A stretch of DNA of 64,000 nt from Todiramphus chloris collaris (Eukaryota > Chordata > Aves > Coraciiformes > Alcedinidae), in NCBI GenBank assembly GCA_025345505.1, contig JANVCC010000072.1:1328840-1392839 (forward strand). The letters run 5' to 3'. Shown one piece after another: positions 47,203-58,700 of the stretch. A program made the translations under genes and the position numbers. The first letter of the stretch is position 1; every line of letters starts with the position of its first letter. A model generated the notes under the pieces. The model was not told where the DNA came from and ran no database searches. It worked only from the letters and a program-made list of their open reading frames with translations.

Positions 47203-50200
47203 AACGCTTTACTTTGTACCTTTAGCACAATTTCATGTATGTGTAGTATCTGTTCTACATTTTTGTTCCTACCTTTTAACCCAATAAAAAAACAATAATT
47301 CACCAGAGCTCTCCCAGACATCTCCCAGACCCTATTTTCATACCACTGGGAGTTTCTGTGGGGGACTTTTGCTTCTGTATTTAGACAACAGTGACTACTG
47401 TGTGGAGAGCTACACAAAATGTAGATTAGTACTGCAATCAAGACCTGCTTTTACAGTGGTTTCTACTGATTGATGAAGGCTAAAGTTCAGACGGTTTCTG
47501 GGGAAGTTCTCTTGGCCAGTGCCACAAAGCTGTTTGAGAGGAGGAACAAAGTTTCTGGATGAATGACAGATGCATTGTTTTATAGGAAATAGAATTTAAT
47601 TCTGAGGAGGAGAGCTGTGATGATCCTGTGTGCCCCCAGGAGGGCTTCCAGGAGGAACACGTGGGACCAGCCACAGTGGTGACAACGCAGGCACAGGGAA
47701 AATCAACAGAAAAAAACCACAACACATTCTCAAGGGCCTTAATTAGATTGGCTTGGGAGAATGCAAAGCCGACAGATCTCTGTCTCAAGCCTTCGTTTTT
47801 CTTTCCAACCAGAAACTCATACTTCTTGAATGCCTCTCAAGGTCCTTCTTTGCTTGCCAGCTTGACGAGGAGTCTACAGTCGTTAGCTGCGTATGCCCTG
47901 TTTGCTGAGGGCATATGGGCTGGCAGAGGTCTGCTCTCGGCCGAGTTGTTAGAGCCAAGGGGCTGTTGTCAGACCAGACAGATGGCAGCCAGGCAGCCGG
48001 GCAGCACCTCTGCCTCCATGTCTTTTGCAAATCACTTTTGGTGCAAAATCCTGTTGCAAACGGGAGAGGACCACAACAGGGAGAGAAGCCCCGCGAGGTG
48101 AGCAGCTTTAGTGCCGCTGACGCAGCCTGGGATGGCAGGACCTCAGAGGGCAAAGCAGAGTGACAGTGGTACGTGCTCTTCCAGGGGGTTTGCAGAGGTG
48201 CTGTGCAGGGAGGCTGCTGCTGGGCTAAAATCCCTAAAGATCTGTGGAGAGTCACATTAGAAACACTGTAGTTTCTTCTTATTTGGATTTAAAGTTTCGT
48301 TTTCTTTAGCTAGGCTGTTATTTATGTCAGACTTTAACATGTGCATCAGTGGCTGACTGTAGTCTTCTATTTCTGCAAATGTGGTTAATATTTCTGTGAC
48401 CAGTTTAAATGCACATTGCACGCAGGCGACGACGTGGTCTCCAAAGACGCAGGCAATTTTGAAGTATACACCTTACATACGCTGGCCTGACACCATGCTA
48501 AACACTTTTTTTAATTAGAGAGGGAAGAGTTTGTTGGTTTACTTGCGTTTCAGTAAAGCTGGCAAAGGCTTTGCCAAGGACAGCCAGAATCGCTGCAGCA
48601 AACACACAGTGACAGAGCTTGCACGCTGTCTGAGGCTACAGTTCTGAAGAAGGCATTCCTCTACCATGCAGCATACATCAGTCTAGACTGTTGTAACCAA
48701 GACCTTCTAACTCCCACAGCAGGAGCAGGAACAAGCATTTTTCCCCTCCAGGTGTATCTCTCCAGAAACCAGAACTGTCACTGGTGGCTTGTACTTCAAC
48801 AGCCTTGCAGCAGGTGCCACCCACTAAGGGTGCAGATGTTCTATGGTACCTGTAGCAAATCTTTCCTTCCAGAGCCAAGAATTTAAATCCTTTTGTGGCT
48901 CTAAAGCACTCTGCTCAGCAATCTCTTCTGTTTAAACAGAAGTGCTCAATCACCATTCTGATGAAATGCTGCAGGTAGGAACTAGTAAAGTAGCAGCCTG
49001 CATGTGTGACACTGGAGCGTGGGCAATGTTTGCCTGGACCTCTCTGAGCTGGCAGACCCAGAAGCCCTCATCCTCCCCGTGTCAGAAACCACATCTCTTA
49101 TCATCCTCAGGTCCCCGTGAGCAGATGCACCGTGCTGCACATGGCAGGGCTGGAGGACACTTACTGCTTCCTAAAGAAGATGCCTCCCAGAACACAGCAG
49201 GCAGCATCAAGTCCTGCACACCATTCAAAACCACATCTTTCATCTACAAATGGCAGAAGAGGAGGCAGCATTGCTCTCAGCATGCAGAGGGCAAACTGAG
49301 ATAGGTGTTTGTTAAATAGACTGGCTAGAATGAAATCTGAAGTCAGGGAAGGGATCAGGAATAAAATCAAGATGTCACCCTTAACCCCGAAACTGGTGTG
49401 AGTTCGGAGAGGTCTCTTTGTCATGAAATTACTCTTTCAGAGCAAATGTGAGTCAACTAGTGGACCTACATGTCATTTTTAACGGCTTTTGCTAACCTGG
49501 ACTGCGAGTTATGAAAGAAGTTGCCTGTACAACCCAAAAGGAAAATTATACTTGCACAGAGAAATTATTTTTCTCCATCCAACATGCCTCCAGCTCCAAG
49601 CAGTTTAGAGAAAAATCTGTGTTTAGACTCAGTACATTACCTTGTTCCCATGTGTGCCAAAGTACAGAACGTCCCCAGGCCCTGCCCATCAGAGATATGA
49701 GCACACCTTAGAGAAAGTATCAGCTGGACCAGGTGAAACTGTGATGTATTTCCTTTTCACATGGCAGAATGACGTAACTTCTTACCCACAAATAAAACAA
49801 CAGATCCCTTTATGGCACTTAGTCCCTTCTTGATTCAATGAAAAGGGTACCCTCTCATCCTCAAAACACTACTAGCATGAGTAACACCAGCTGGACTACT
49901 TGCTTGAGCAAACATCTGCAAGGACCAGCTGCAGGCATCTTTCTTCCAGTTCATTGTAAAATGCAGTCCCAAACACTGGCAGGGATGCTGCCCGTTACCA
50001 ACTTGTCACCTCATTTCAGGTTTCAATATAAGGTTTTTATCTGCAGGAATGCCTTGATCTGATAGTCCTTATGAAGACAGGTTGTGTTGCACTCAGAACA
50101 TAGGAGCTGTATCCTGTGGACAAACGGATGTATCTAAATCCCTAATTAGGGCAAGAGCTGTACAGTACAAGTCGCTCACTTTCAAAGTAATGCATGAAAA

Positions 50201-50469
50201 AGATGTTCAATGTATTTAAATGAAGCATAATTTACATAAACCCTGGTTTTGGTGATGAAGGATCTCGTAACACCAAATGAGTAGGTGAAAAGATGGCAGG
50301 TAACCAGTCACCATTGACTGTAGTCTGAAAGCAGTGTGTAATGGCAGCCACACATGCTGACAAACATGGGACATAATCACCAAGGATACTGAAAGCAGGA
50401 AAGAAAATAATGCTCCATCACTTTCTAGAACCTAGTAATATGTGCTGCAGCCTCTGCCTCTCAGGTGGG

Positions 50470-50620
50470 AGAGTGTTAGAGAAGGAACAGAGAAGGGCAA
50501 CAGACAGTTAATTGGTTGGAGCATCCAGCTTAGAGGAAACACTGAAAGATTTAAGAGAGGCTGAGGGGGAAATGAGCGATAATTTCAGTGTCACAAACCT
50601 AGCAGCGAAAGTGAGTGAAA
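50470..50620 (+). mobile_element. Possible old CR1 fragment
   Basis: gaacagagaagggcaacaga followed by ggttggagcatccagc and gaggaaacactgaaaga resembles the CR1 segment that normally reads GCAACAAAGATGATT...GGAGCATCT...GAGGAAAGGCTGAGAGA. It is heavily diverged, so the call is weak. Confidence 0.4.
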
Positions 50621-53112
50621 AGCTGCTGTTGATAAGGTCTGGTAGGTGATATTTCTGAAAAGTATCTCCTCTTGCCACTTTGCCTTCTCCACTCAGAGAC
50701 AGAACAAGGTTGGAAGCACAACTGGTCCAACACAGTAAGGCATTTCTTCTCACTGTGTCCTTAGATTCCTTTTTGGTAATTCTCCAGGGGCATTCTGAAG
50801 TCCATAGACCAAGGAATATCAGTTTTCTTTGTCACAAATATCAAAAGATGGATTACTGTATGGGTAGAGCATTTATCTGTGACGTGAAGAGGGGCATATT
50901 CCATCACCTCTCTAACTTGCAGGCTTATTTTCTGCAAGCTCTTTCCACACTTCTCTCTCAACAGACCAAGGGGTAGCTTGGACAAGGACAGGATCCTGGC
51001 ATGGTCCTGCCAAGGTGCTTTTGCATTTATTGATGGACTGTGTCATTACAGCTCCACTGGGCAGCTCCGTTGCCAGGGCTTCACCAGATGAGGACAGCAT
51101 CCCAGCCACAACATGGATTGCAGAGACACTTCTCCAGTAGAAGCCCGCGTGCCAAAGGATTTCATGCATATCCTAGTGGGGCTGGGTAGCTCCCAAGTAC
51201 AACTGTAGGCAAAAATCCTGCCATGGGCACTGAGGGAGCATCCCAGCCCCAGTAGCTTATTTCTGAATGGAACAAGTCAAGGAGGAGCAAAATCAGCCAT
51301 TCATGCTACAACATTGCATCAAGGAGATGAGGGAAATCTTAAAGCACAGAAGACTGAAAGTACACCTGAAAAAGCAACTACAGTGATACTATGGTGGCAA
51401 AGCTTGAGAGCATCCTACTAGACATCACTGAGTGATCCAACAGCTTTTAGAGAGAAAATGCATCCTGAGCAACTTCAGAGCAAAGTCCTGAATTGAGAAA
51501 TACACACACAGAGTAGTGAAAGCCACAGGAAGACACAGGGATTGCATTCGGGCCCTGCGAGGTCCAATTCTGAGCTCAGTGGAACTCAAGCAATCCAGTG
51601 AAACCCACACAGAGCGAGAGGAGAATTTTCTTACATTATTGGCCAGGTGATGAGACAGTGTTGGCACTGTCGAACGAGCCACACAGGGCTGGTGTCCTTT
51701 CATGCGGGCGTGTTGTCCCTGTCTGACAACAGGGAATGTGTTGCACCAAAATTGTTAAAATCACCAATAACCAGCACACTGAATTTCAGTGTCTCTAGGA
51801 AAAAAAATCACTACTTTAATGATCTTACCTATGTGACTGCAGAGGATAAATGCAGAAATATTGCACCCCATGTGAAGTTGTCACTGAGAGACGAGGTTGG
51901 GCTTGCTGCAGTGTCTGTAGGTGATTTCTGGGGTGAGAGTACCACCAGGAGGGGGCACATGGGGCCATTGCCAGGCTGCGCACTGGCATCATACATTCTC
52001 CGGCTGTGGCAGATGCTGGTAGTCACCCTGCCTACCCAGTATTCAACAGCCACCCCCACACCTGAAGGTCACTGGCCCATGGTCTCTTCTGGAAGCAATG
52101 GCAAGAGCAAGGCTTCTCCATAGCCTTTCTGGAGCATAGTTTTAGTTTTTATTAGTCCAGGGATGTCACCAGTAACACACAATTAGTACGCCTTAGCACC
52201 TCATATCTTCTCTGTGTGCCACAGCTTTCTCTAAAAAGCCTTCTCAGAGAGAAAGAAGAGCTGCAGCTGATCACAGAGACAATGCTGCACAGAAATTAAG
52301 TTTCCTCCCTCTGCTGCAGCCCTCTGTAAACCACATTATCACCACCAGGACTGATGCTGTCAGGAGCCCCTTCTCTCATTTATATCTGAACTCCAAACAG
52401 CCCAAACGAGTTAAGTCTGGTCCATGCTCTTCAAAGCTTTCCAGTTGCAACCAGCATCATGTTGAAAGGCTTATATATGTGAGGGTTAAATCCACAGTGC
52501 GTACATTGATTATATTGAAAATGTCTTTCTTTTACTTGACTAAATTTTATCAATAATTCTCCCAAATCCAAAAGCACATAGCACCCTGCAAAGCCACATG
52601 GTGCCGTAATAATGAATAATGCCTTAGCGTAGCTTTGTTTCAAAGCATAAGTAAACCTTTCTTCTTGCAGTTAATCTGTCATTTTTAAAGTAATTAAAGC
52701 TGGACATGGCCCCTAATTCCTCTTGCTGATCTCATCTATCTTCTTAACAAGAGCTTTTTATAACAGCTATTACACTATAATTGGCATTTTGCGTGTTCTT
52801 AGACTTTTCTTTTTGCTGCGTTTAATTTATTTTTTTTGGACTCTGTGAGTTTTGCCATTTTGGCCTCGGTGCTCTCACTGCTGTGACTCACGTATTCCAC
52901 AGCTACTGCCAGACCTCTGAGACCAGCGTTGGAATTATCGCATTAGGGTTTGTCGTTGTAGACCCGACTTAATAAATAGCCAGGGCAGTGATTAGAATCG
53001 CTGATTGATCCGTTCCACAGTTTTGGACACTCACATCTGAGATGAGCAAAAGGATTGTGGATATTAGGGGTTTGAGATGTCAGCATTCCAGATTAAATTA
53101 GTATTAATTAGT

Positions 53113-53142
53113 CATTCCAGGGACACCAGCTGCTATATATAG
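53113..53142. promoter_or_regulatory. Compact MCAT / E-box / MEF2-like cluster
   Basis: CATTCC (53113-53118), CAGCTG (53127-53132) and CTATATATAG (53133-53142, a perfect MEF2 consensus) sit within 30 bp; another CATTCC lies about 30 bp upstream. TEAD, bHLH and MEF2 sites in this spacing are typical of muscle control elements. It lies about 1.4 kb past the GEM poly(A) signal. Function is inference. Confidence 0.35.
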
Positions 53143-53726
53143 TAAGCATTTCCGTACTTGATAATCTGGTGAAGATCAGCTAAAACTGTGACTCAGATTC
53201 ATCTTATAAGGTGCAGAAGAAAGCCCGAGCTCTTCCTCCATCCCCAGCTGGCTGGAGCTGTGCAGATCACAGCAGAGACCGGGTCTCTCTCAGGTAAAAC
53301 TCACAGGGCCTTTCAGGAGTGCAACTCAAGCACTGCAGCCCCAGGTGGACATTCAGTCCACAGTACCAGGCTAGACCAGGTCAAAAGCAAGAAAAGCCCT
53401 GACACATGGAGAGTGTGGATCCTCAGCACCAGCCCTCTCACTCCCCATCCAGAGGTCAGACAGTAGCATGCCCTGTTGGTGTCTGAGCAAACTGAAGCAA
53501 CAGCTCTGTGGAAGGGCTGGAGGTGGTGGTGGTTCTTCAGCCTACAGCTATCTCCATGCTGTCTGAAAACTCAGGACAAGCCAGGAGCCTGCAAGGTGGA
53601 CCAAGAGGGCCAGTGGGAAGTTGACAAGGACATGTACGGCGGAGGCAGCTCTTAAAATTGTTTTGGTCCCAAGTGCTCTGTTATTCCGAGGGACCAGCTC
53701 TGGTCCAGCAGTAGCCCCAGAACTGA

Positions 53727-53764
53727 GACTTGCAGTGATGTCTGTGACTTGCAGTGATGTCTGT
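53727..53764. repeat. 19-bp perfect tandem duplication
   Basis: gacttgcagtgatgtctgt occurs twice with no gap, 3' of GEM. Recent, given perfect identity. Confidence 0.93.
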
Positions 53765-54511
53765 CCCCCATGGCCACAGGAAGAACATGGTGATATGACG
53801 TGTTGTGTGTGACCGCTGCGTGGCTCTTCATGGCAGCTTGTGACAGCTCTGGGGAATGGGCCTAGAACATTGGGTTTCATCTTTAAAAACAACAACTTTT
53901 AGAAGGAAATTTTGTAATCCTGGGAAGGAATGGAAGGAGACAAGTGAGGCCATGAGAACTCACTAGGTAACTCCAAATTTGTATGATGCTATCTAGTGAT
54001 GTTGTGAAAGTGGATGGCTTTTATTCCTACAGATGTATGATCACCCCCTAGGCTGTATGATCAACGCGGACATTTAATGTTACTTCAGAACCTGCTCTGG
54101 TTTAGTTTTGTTGGGCCCACAGCTTGACAGATACCGAATAAACTAAGGAAATGTGTGCTTTGTGTTCAGCTATACACTCAGTTCTTAAGAACAATCTTAA
54201 AAATTTGTTTAATTCATTTGTTGCCATTCTTGAATGGAGAAAGTGTCCAAATATCTTTTTTAAGAATGATATCTTTTTATCTCCATCACCACAGCCCCAT
54301 TTGCCCCTGAGGGTTATGATGCACTCATAGCTTTGGGGCTGCAGGCAGTTACAGTGTTGTGATCCTAGGTTGCTGAACAGCCTGTGTTTGAGGATGTAAA
54401 GAATCCTCAGTGTCCCTGTCATGGAGCAATCTAGCCCAGCATTCAAAATATTTCCTCAAATTTAAAAAATTCTTAGTGATTTCCCACTGAGGCTCTAAGT
54501 CAGTCATATAT

Positions 54512-54526
54512 TTTATTTATTTTATT
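54512..54526 (-). terminator. GEM: GEM poly(A) signals (two overlapping candidates)
   Basis: AATAAA on the minus strand at 54526-54521 and again at 54517-54512. No strong GU-rich element is obvious immediately downstream, so the exact cleavage site is uncertain. Confidence 0.5.
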
Positions 54527-55438
54527 ACAAGGCATGTAAGTAAAAACTTGCGTATCTGAAAAAAGATATTAGATAGAAAACAGTAATAAAATTAACATTA
54601 TTCTTTTAAGAAACTTGGTAATAAATACATTTCCCCTCAGCTTTAAAATGCTCGTTATTGTGCATAACAATAAATACAGCATAGCTCTGGCATAGAGAAA
54701 GGCCAAGGCCGGATACAAGGACTCCCTGTGATTTCTTAAAAAAAAAGCTCAGGTGATTTATAAAGGTTTGGCATCCTGCACTTGATGCACTTGGATACAA
54801 CTTGCACTTTAATTTTAATTTTACTATGATTTTTAAATAGTCCCATAATATGAAAATATGAGAGGAAAAGTTGATTATAGGATTTTTCCTTTAAAGAGAT
54901 GTGTAAACTCATTAAAACCAATCCTCGGGGAAAAAAAAAAAACCAAAACAGTGTCTTTGTGGCTATTCTACAAAAATGCAGACTTTTTTAGCTGTGGGTG
55001 CTCAATCCTGACCAGCCAACTGGCAAAGGGCCAATCCCCAGTCAGTTCATCAATTCCTTATACAGTTTTTAAAAAGAAATAATAGCAAGGAGAAAGAGTA
55101 AAGATTGTAGTATTCACTTCCCAAGTCACGACAGTCTGAGGGTCTTAGACTATTATCCAAAGGTGAGAGGAGAAACAACAGGTATATCCCAGAATACTTC
55201 CCAGCATCACTTTGGGTCATTCTGGTCTATACTTTTCTTTTAAAACTACCAACGAATAAAAGAAAGACAGATATTCCCATGCACTGTGCTGGTCTTATGC
55301 CAGCTCTTATCATCACAATCATAACTGTGAACCTAAGTCACTTTGATAGCCCAATCTAATATAGATTGATTGATTGTCCCACGACATAGTTAGATAATGT
55401 CCACAAAACACCGCAAGCTCTGGCAGAGTCCAGTGTTC
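54512..55438 (-). other. GEM: GEM 3' UTR
   Basis: About 0.93 kb of AT-rich non-coding sequence from the stop to a pair of AATAAA signals. At least three ATTTA pentamers (TAAAT on the plus strand, near 54624, 54671 and 54833) lie in its distal third, compatible with the short-lived mRNA of an immediate-early gene. The 3' end is inferred. Confidence 0.6.
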
Positions 55439-55716
55439 TTAAAGTACTGATAGATCGTGACAAGACTTGGACTTTAGTTTGAAGGCCATGTTCTTGTTGT
55501 TCTTGGCAACAATTTTGCCCCAAAAGCGCCTGGCTTTCTTGGGGATGCTCTCCCTCCGCTTCTGGTACGCCAGGCGCTTCTCATTCTTTTCCTTGCTGTC
55601 CCTCCGGAGCCGAACCTGCCGCACGATCCCTTCGAAGAGCTCTCTCACGTTGTGCTGCACGGCAGCCGAGGTCTCAATGAACTTGCAGTCGAACACGACA
55701 GCACAGGCCCGTCCCT
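55439..55716 (-). CDS. GEM: GEM exon 5: G5 motif, C-terminal extension and stop
   Basis: 278 nt, phase 1 in; acceptor ccttttgcag. It encodes residues 206-297 to TAA (55441-55439). It contains ETSAAVQHNV (G5 region), the amphipathic basic stretch ARRFWGKIVAKNNK (calmodulin and membrane/CaV beta region) and the C-terminal serine context KSKSC used for 14-3-3 binding in mammals. Confidence 0.98.
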
Positions 55717-58700
55717 CTGCAAAAGGGAAAGGTGGAGAGGTCACAGGGTGTCACAAGCACCACCAGGGGAATTCCTCAAGCCTACTACAGGCATGGATAA
55801 GGCTTTAATCACCCAGTGCCGCCTGCTAATCCTGGGATTCATCTGCTCTGGGTCACACTCCCTTCTCAGCAAGGGGGGAGTGAATCCCCCCTTGGAAAAG
55901 GCCAGTCCTCACTGTCAGCTGTGCAGGGAGCTGAGGCTGCCCAGCTCGCACTGAGACACTGCAGACCCAGAGGTCAGCCACGACTCAAAGCCACCTGGCC
56001 ATCCTGCATGAGACTTCCTCAAGTCACATTGGAGAGTGATGGCAGCACCCTCCATGCACACAGCACAGCAGAGGAGGCAGGTCCCAGTCCTCCTCCATGG
56101 GTCATGGGTGTAAACCAGGGTCTTGGGACAGTAGCAGCTTTGGTGTGAACAGGCAGATGTACAAAATCCTTAAATGAAGGCAAAACTATGCTGATGGCTT
56201 TAGCTGTACATCTGAAATCACACTCCTTATCCTTAATTTCATGGGCCTAAGCTAAACCTCACAGCTGTCCTTCACACACAGACCAATTTATTCTGTCTTC
56301 TGGCTTGCTGTGAATTGTTGCCAGGATGACTAAATGTATCTGTCAATGTATCTGTCATCTTTCAAAAGATTTTTCAAGTGGGGCAGAGAGGAATGAGGAG
56401 GCAAATAGGCATCCCTGGGCTCCTGATGAGCTACCTCAGTTCGAACTCTTCACCTGGGACAGCTGTGACAGGGGCCAGGCAAACAGTGCACATGTCCAGT
56501 GAAAAAAAACCAAAAGTCTAGATCAATTGGGAAATAGAAAAGTGGAATAGCTTCAGGGAGAAGAAAATGCTGAGCAGAGGAACTCATATTTCTGATGGGC
56601 CAGGATGAGATCATCTAATGCATTGCTGTGTATTGTTGTCACCTAAGCCTCAGGGAAGCCTCCCCAAGAAGAGATTTTTACTGACTGCAGACCTTGAGAG
56701 CCAACAGTATCTTTCCCAGCAGTCTCTTCCTTCCTATGTACAGGCTTAGTGGTTACTCATTTCTGTGCAGCGGAAGGAGGGCTGTTTCATCATCCCAGAG
56801 CAAGGCAGCAAGGAGACCTCTCCTGAAGGGCTGCACAGTCCTTGCCCAGACAGCAAAATGAAGGGTGAGATGGAATTTTAATTCATAAGGGAGAACAGAG
56901 AATTAGTTATAAAAATGATATCATCTTTTCCAGCAGAATAAAGGGGGCTAAACTCATTACATATTGGAATTCCAAAGGGTTTGCAGCTACCAGAGTAATC
57001 ACCCACTGCAGTGGTCCTACAGTAGGAGCTGGAAGGGAAGTAATTCAAGCTGGTTTTCTGATGGTACATAATAAATTTAGGAAAGGGATTATCTGACATG
57101 TAACAGCATTACCAGGGAGGCTTAAGGACCTGGCAAACCACTCCCAGTCCTCTGCCTTCTTTTACAGTCCTCTGTTCTTCTCCTGCTTTTTTCTTGCCCA
57201 GTCCTGATGCCAGTGCTGTCCCTCAACCAGAGCTTTCTCGCTTCTCTCTAAAGCTGCTAGATGACTTCTCATATTTACACTGGTTTTATCCTCATCATTT
57301 TCCTACCTGCCACTGAAACTTCACGGCACCTGACAAGGTCACTTTTGTTGCCAACCAAAATAATGGGGATGTCTTCTTTCTGGCGAGCCCTGCGGAGCTG
57401 TATTCTGAGTTCGGAGGCCTTCTCAAAGCTGGCTCGGTCTGTGATGGAGTAGACAATCAAGTACGCATCTCCCACTTGCATGCAGTGGTCTCGAATCCAT
57501 TCTCCCTCACGCTGTTCAAATGAAATGGTCAGACATCGTTATGCCCAGAGCAGATTTTACTTAGAAAGTATGACATTAGAGAATCCAAATACATTCCTGC
57601 TGGAACTGTAATGGGTACGGTTTGAATCGCAGTTATACTAAAAGTAATTCCAATGTGGTGACGGTATGAATGCTTCACCACAAAGGAGGGCAAAGCTTGC
57701 CCCAAATAATTTATTGTGATGGCTCTAGACAGGATTGAACATGGTCTGGAAAATGGCTTGAATGTTTTGTTTTATCATTAAAAAAATAAAGAAGGCTTGT
57801 GCTTCTCAAGCTCACACTGCTTGAGCCTTTAGGCATGTCTAGCTTAGCACGGGGGTAGAGTTAATCCTGTATTTTCCCTGATGCTAAAGTATGGAAAACA
57901 CCTACTTTCTTTCCCCCAGAATATCTACTTCTGATACTAGCTGTCACTCATATGAACTTTTCTGTTGGTGTTTGACTAGAACAAATAAAAGTACCTTATT
58001 ATCCCACATGTCAAGCAATATAATGGTTGCACTCTCCCCATCCACCATCAGGGTTCTTTCATACGTGTCTTCTGGAAGGAAAAGCAGAGAGGTTGGAAAT
58101 ATATTATTTTGTGCCATCATGTACATTACAAAAAACAAGTAGTTGAATATGTATGATTTGTTCACAGTTCAAGTTATTGAGCCAAATTTTATGTTGGCTC
58201 ACATTCAGTTCTTTCATTTCTATCAGCACTGAACCTGCCCTCTGTTCATTACTGGTTGTCTTACTTTCCATGATATATGAAGGAGGCTGAAAGATCGGGA
58301 AACAAAATGTTCATTATTTTGGCTGATATTCTCTTTATCTTATGTGGGAGAGAAAAAATAGAACCAGTGGAAGAAATAACCAAAGGCTGAACATTTGCCC
58401 CATGGGAGCAGCAGGGTCCAGCGAGGCTGAGTAATGGAAAATATTTGCTTTCGCTTTAGCAGGGACAGTTTACGGGTGAACAGTCACTGCTGCTGAGAGC
58501 AATACAGCTAACAGCCTACCAAGCAATGAGGACAGGGTTTTGTCAGACGAGAGCTGTTGAGTTTTAGAGAGACCAAGACTCTGCTACATCCTAGTTCTCT
58601 CCCATTCTATGGTTTTCCACATTACCCTTGATGTCCAAAAGCGAAAGAATCAAGAAACCACAGAAGTTTAGTTGTTTTGTACTAAGGCCACAAAAATTCA

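Larger units (their letters stand above)
38010..54511. other. CDH17-GEM intergenic region
   Basis: About 16.5 kb with no supported coding exon. It contains CR1 fragments (38.82, 40.53 and possibly 50.47 kb), an AT minisatellite at 45.16 kb, a T-rich block 45.3-47.2 kb, small duplications, and the MCAT/E-box/MEF2-like cluster at 53.1 kb. The longest open frames (up to about 176 codons) overlap each other on both strands and show no protein signature. Confidence 0.7.

Noticed and set aside
47628-48255. Opposed 157- and 156-codon open frames
   Set aside because: Overlapping antisense frames with composition like the surrounding DNA. No start context, splice sites or family similarity.
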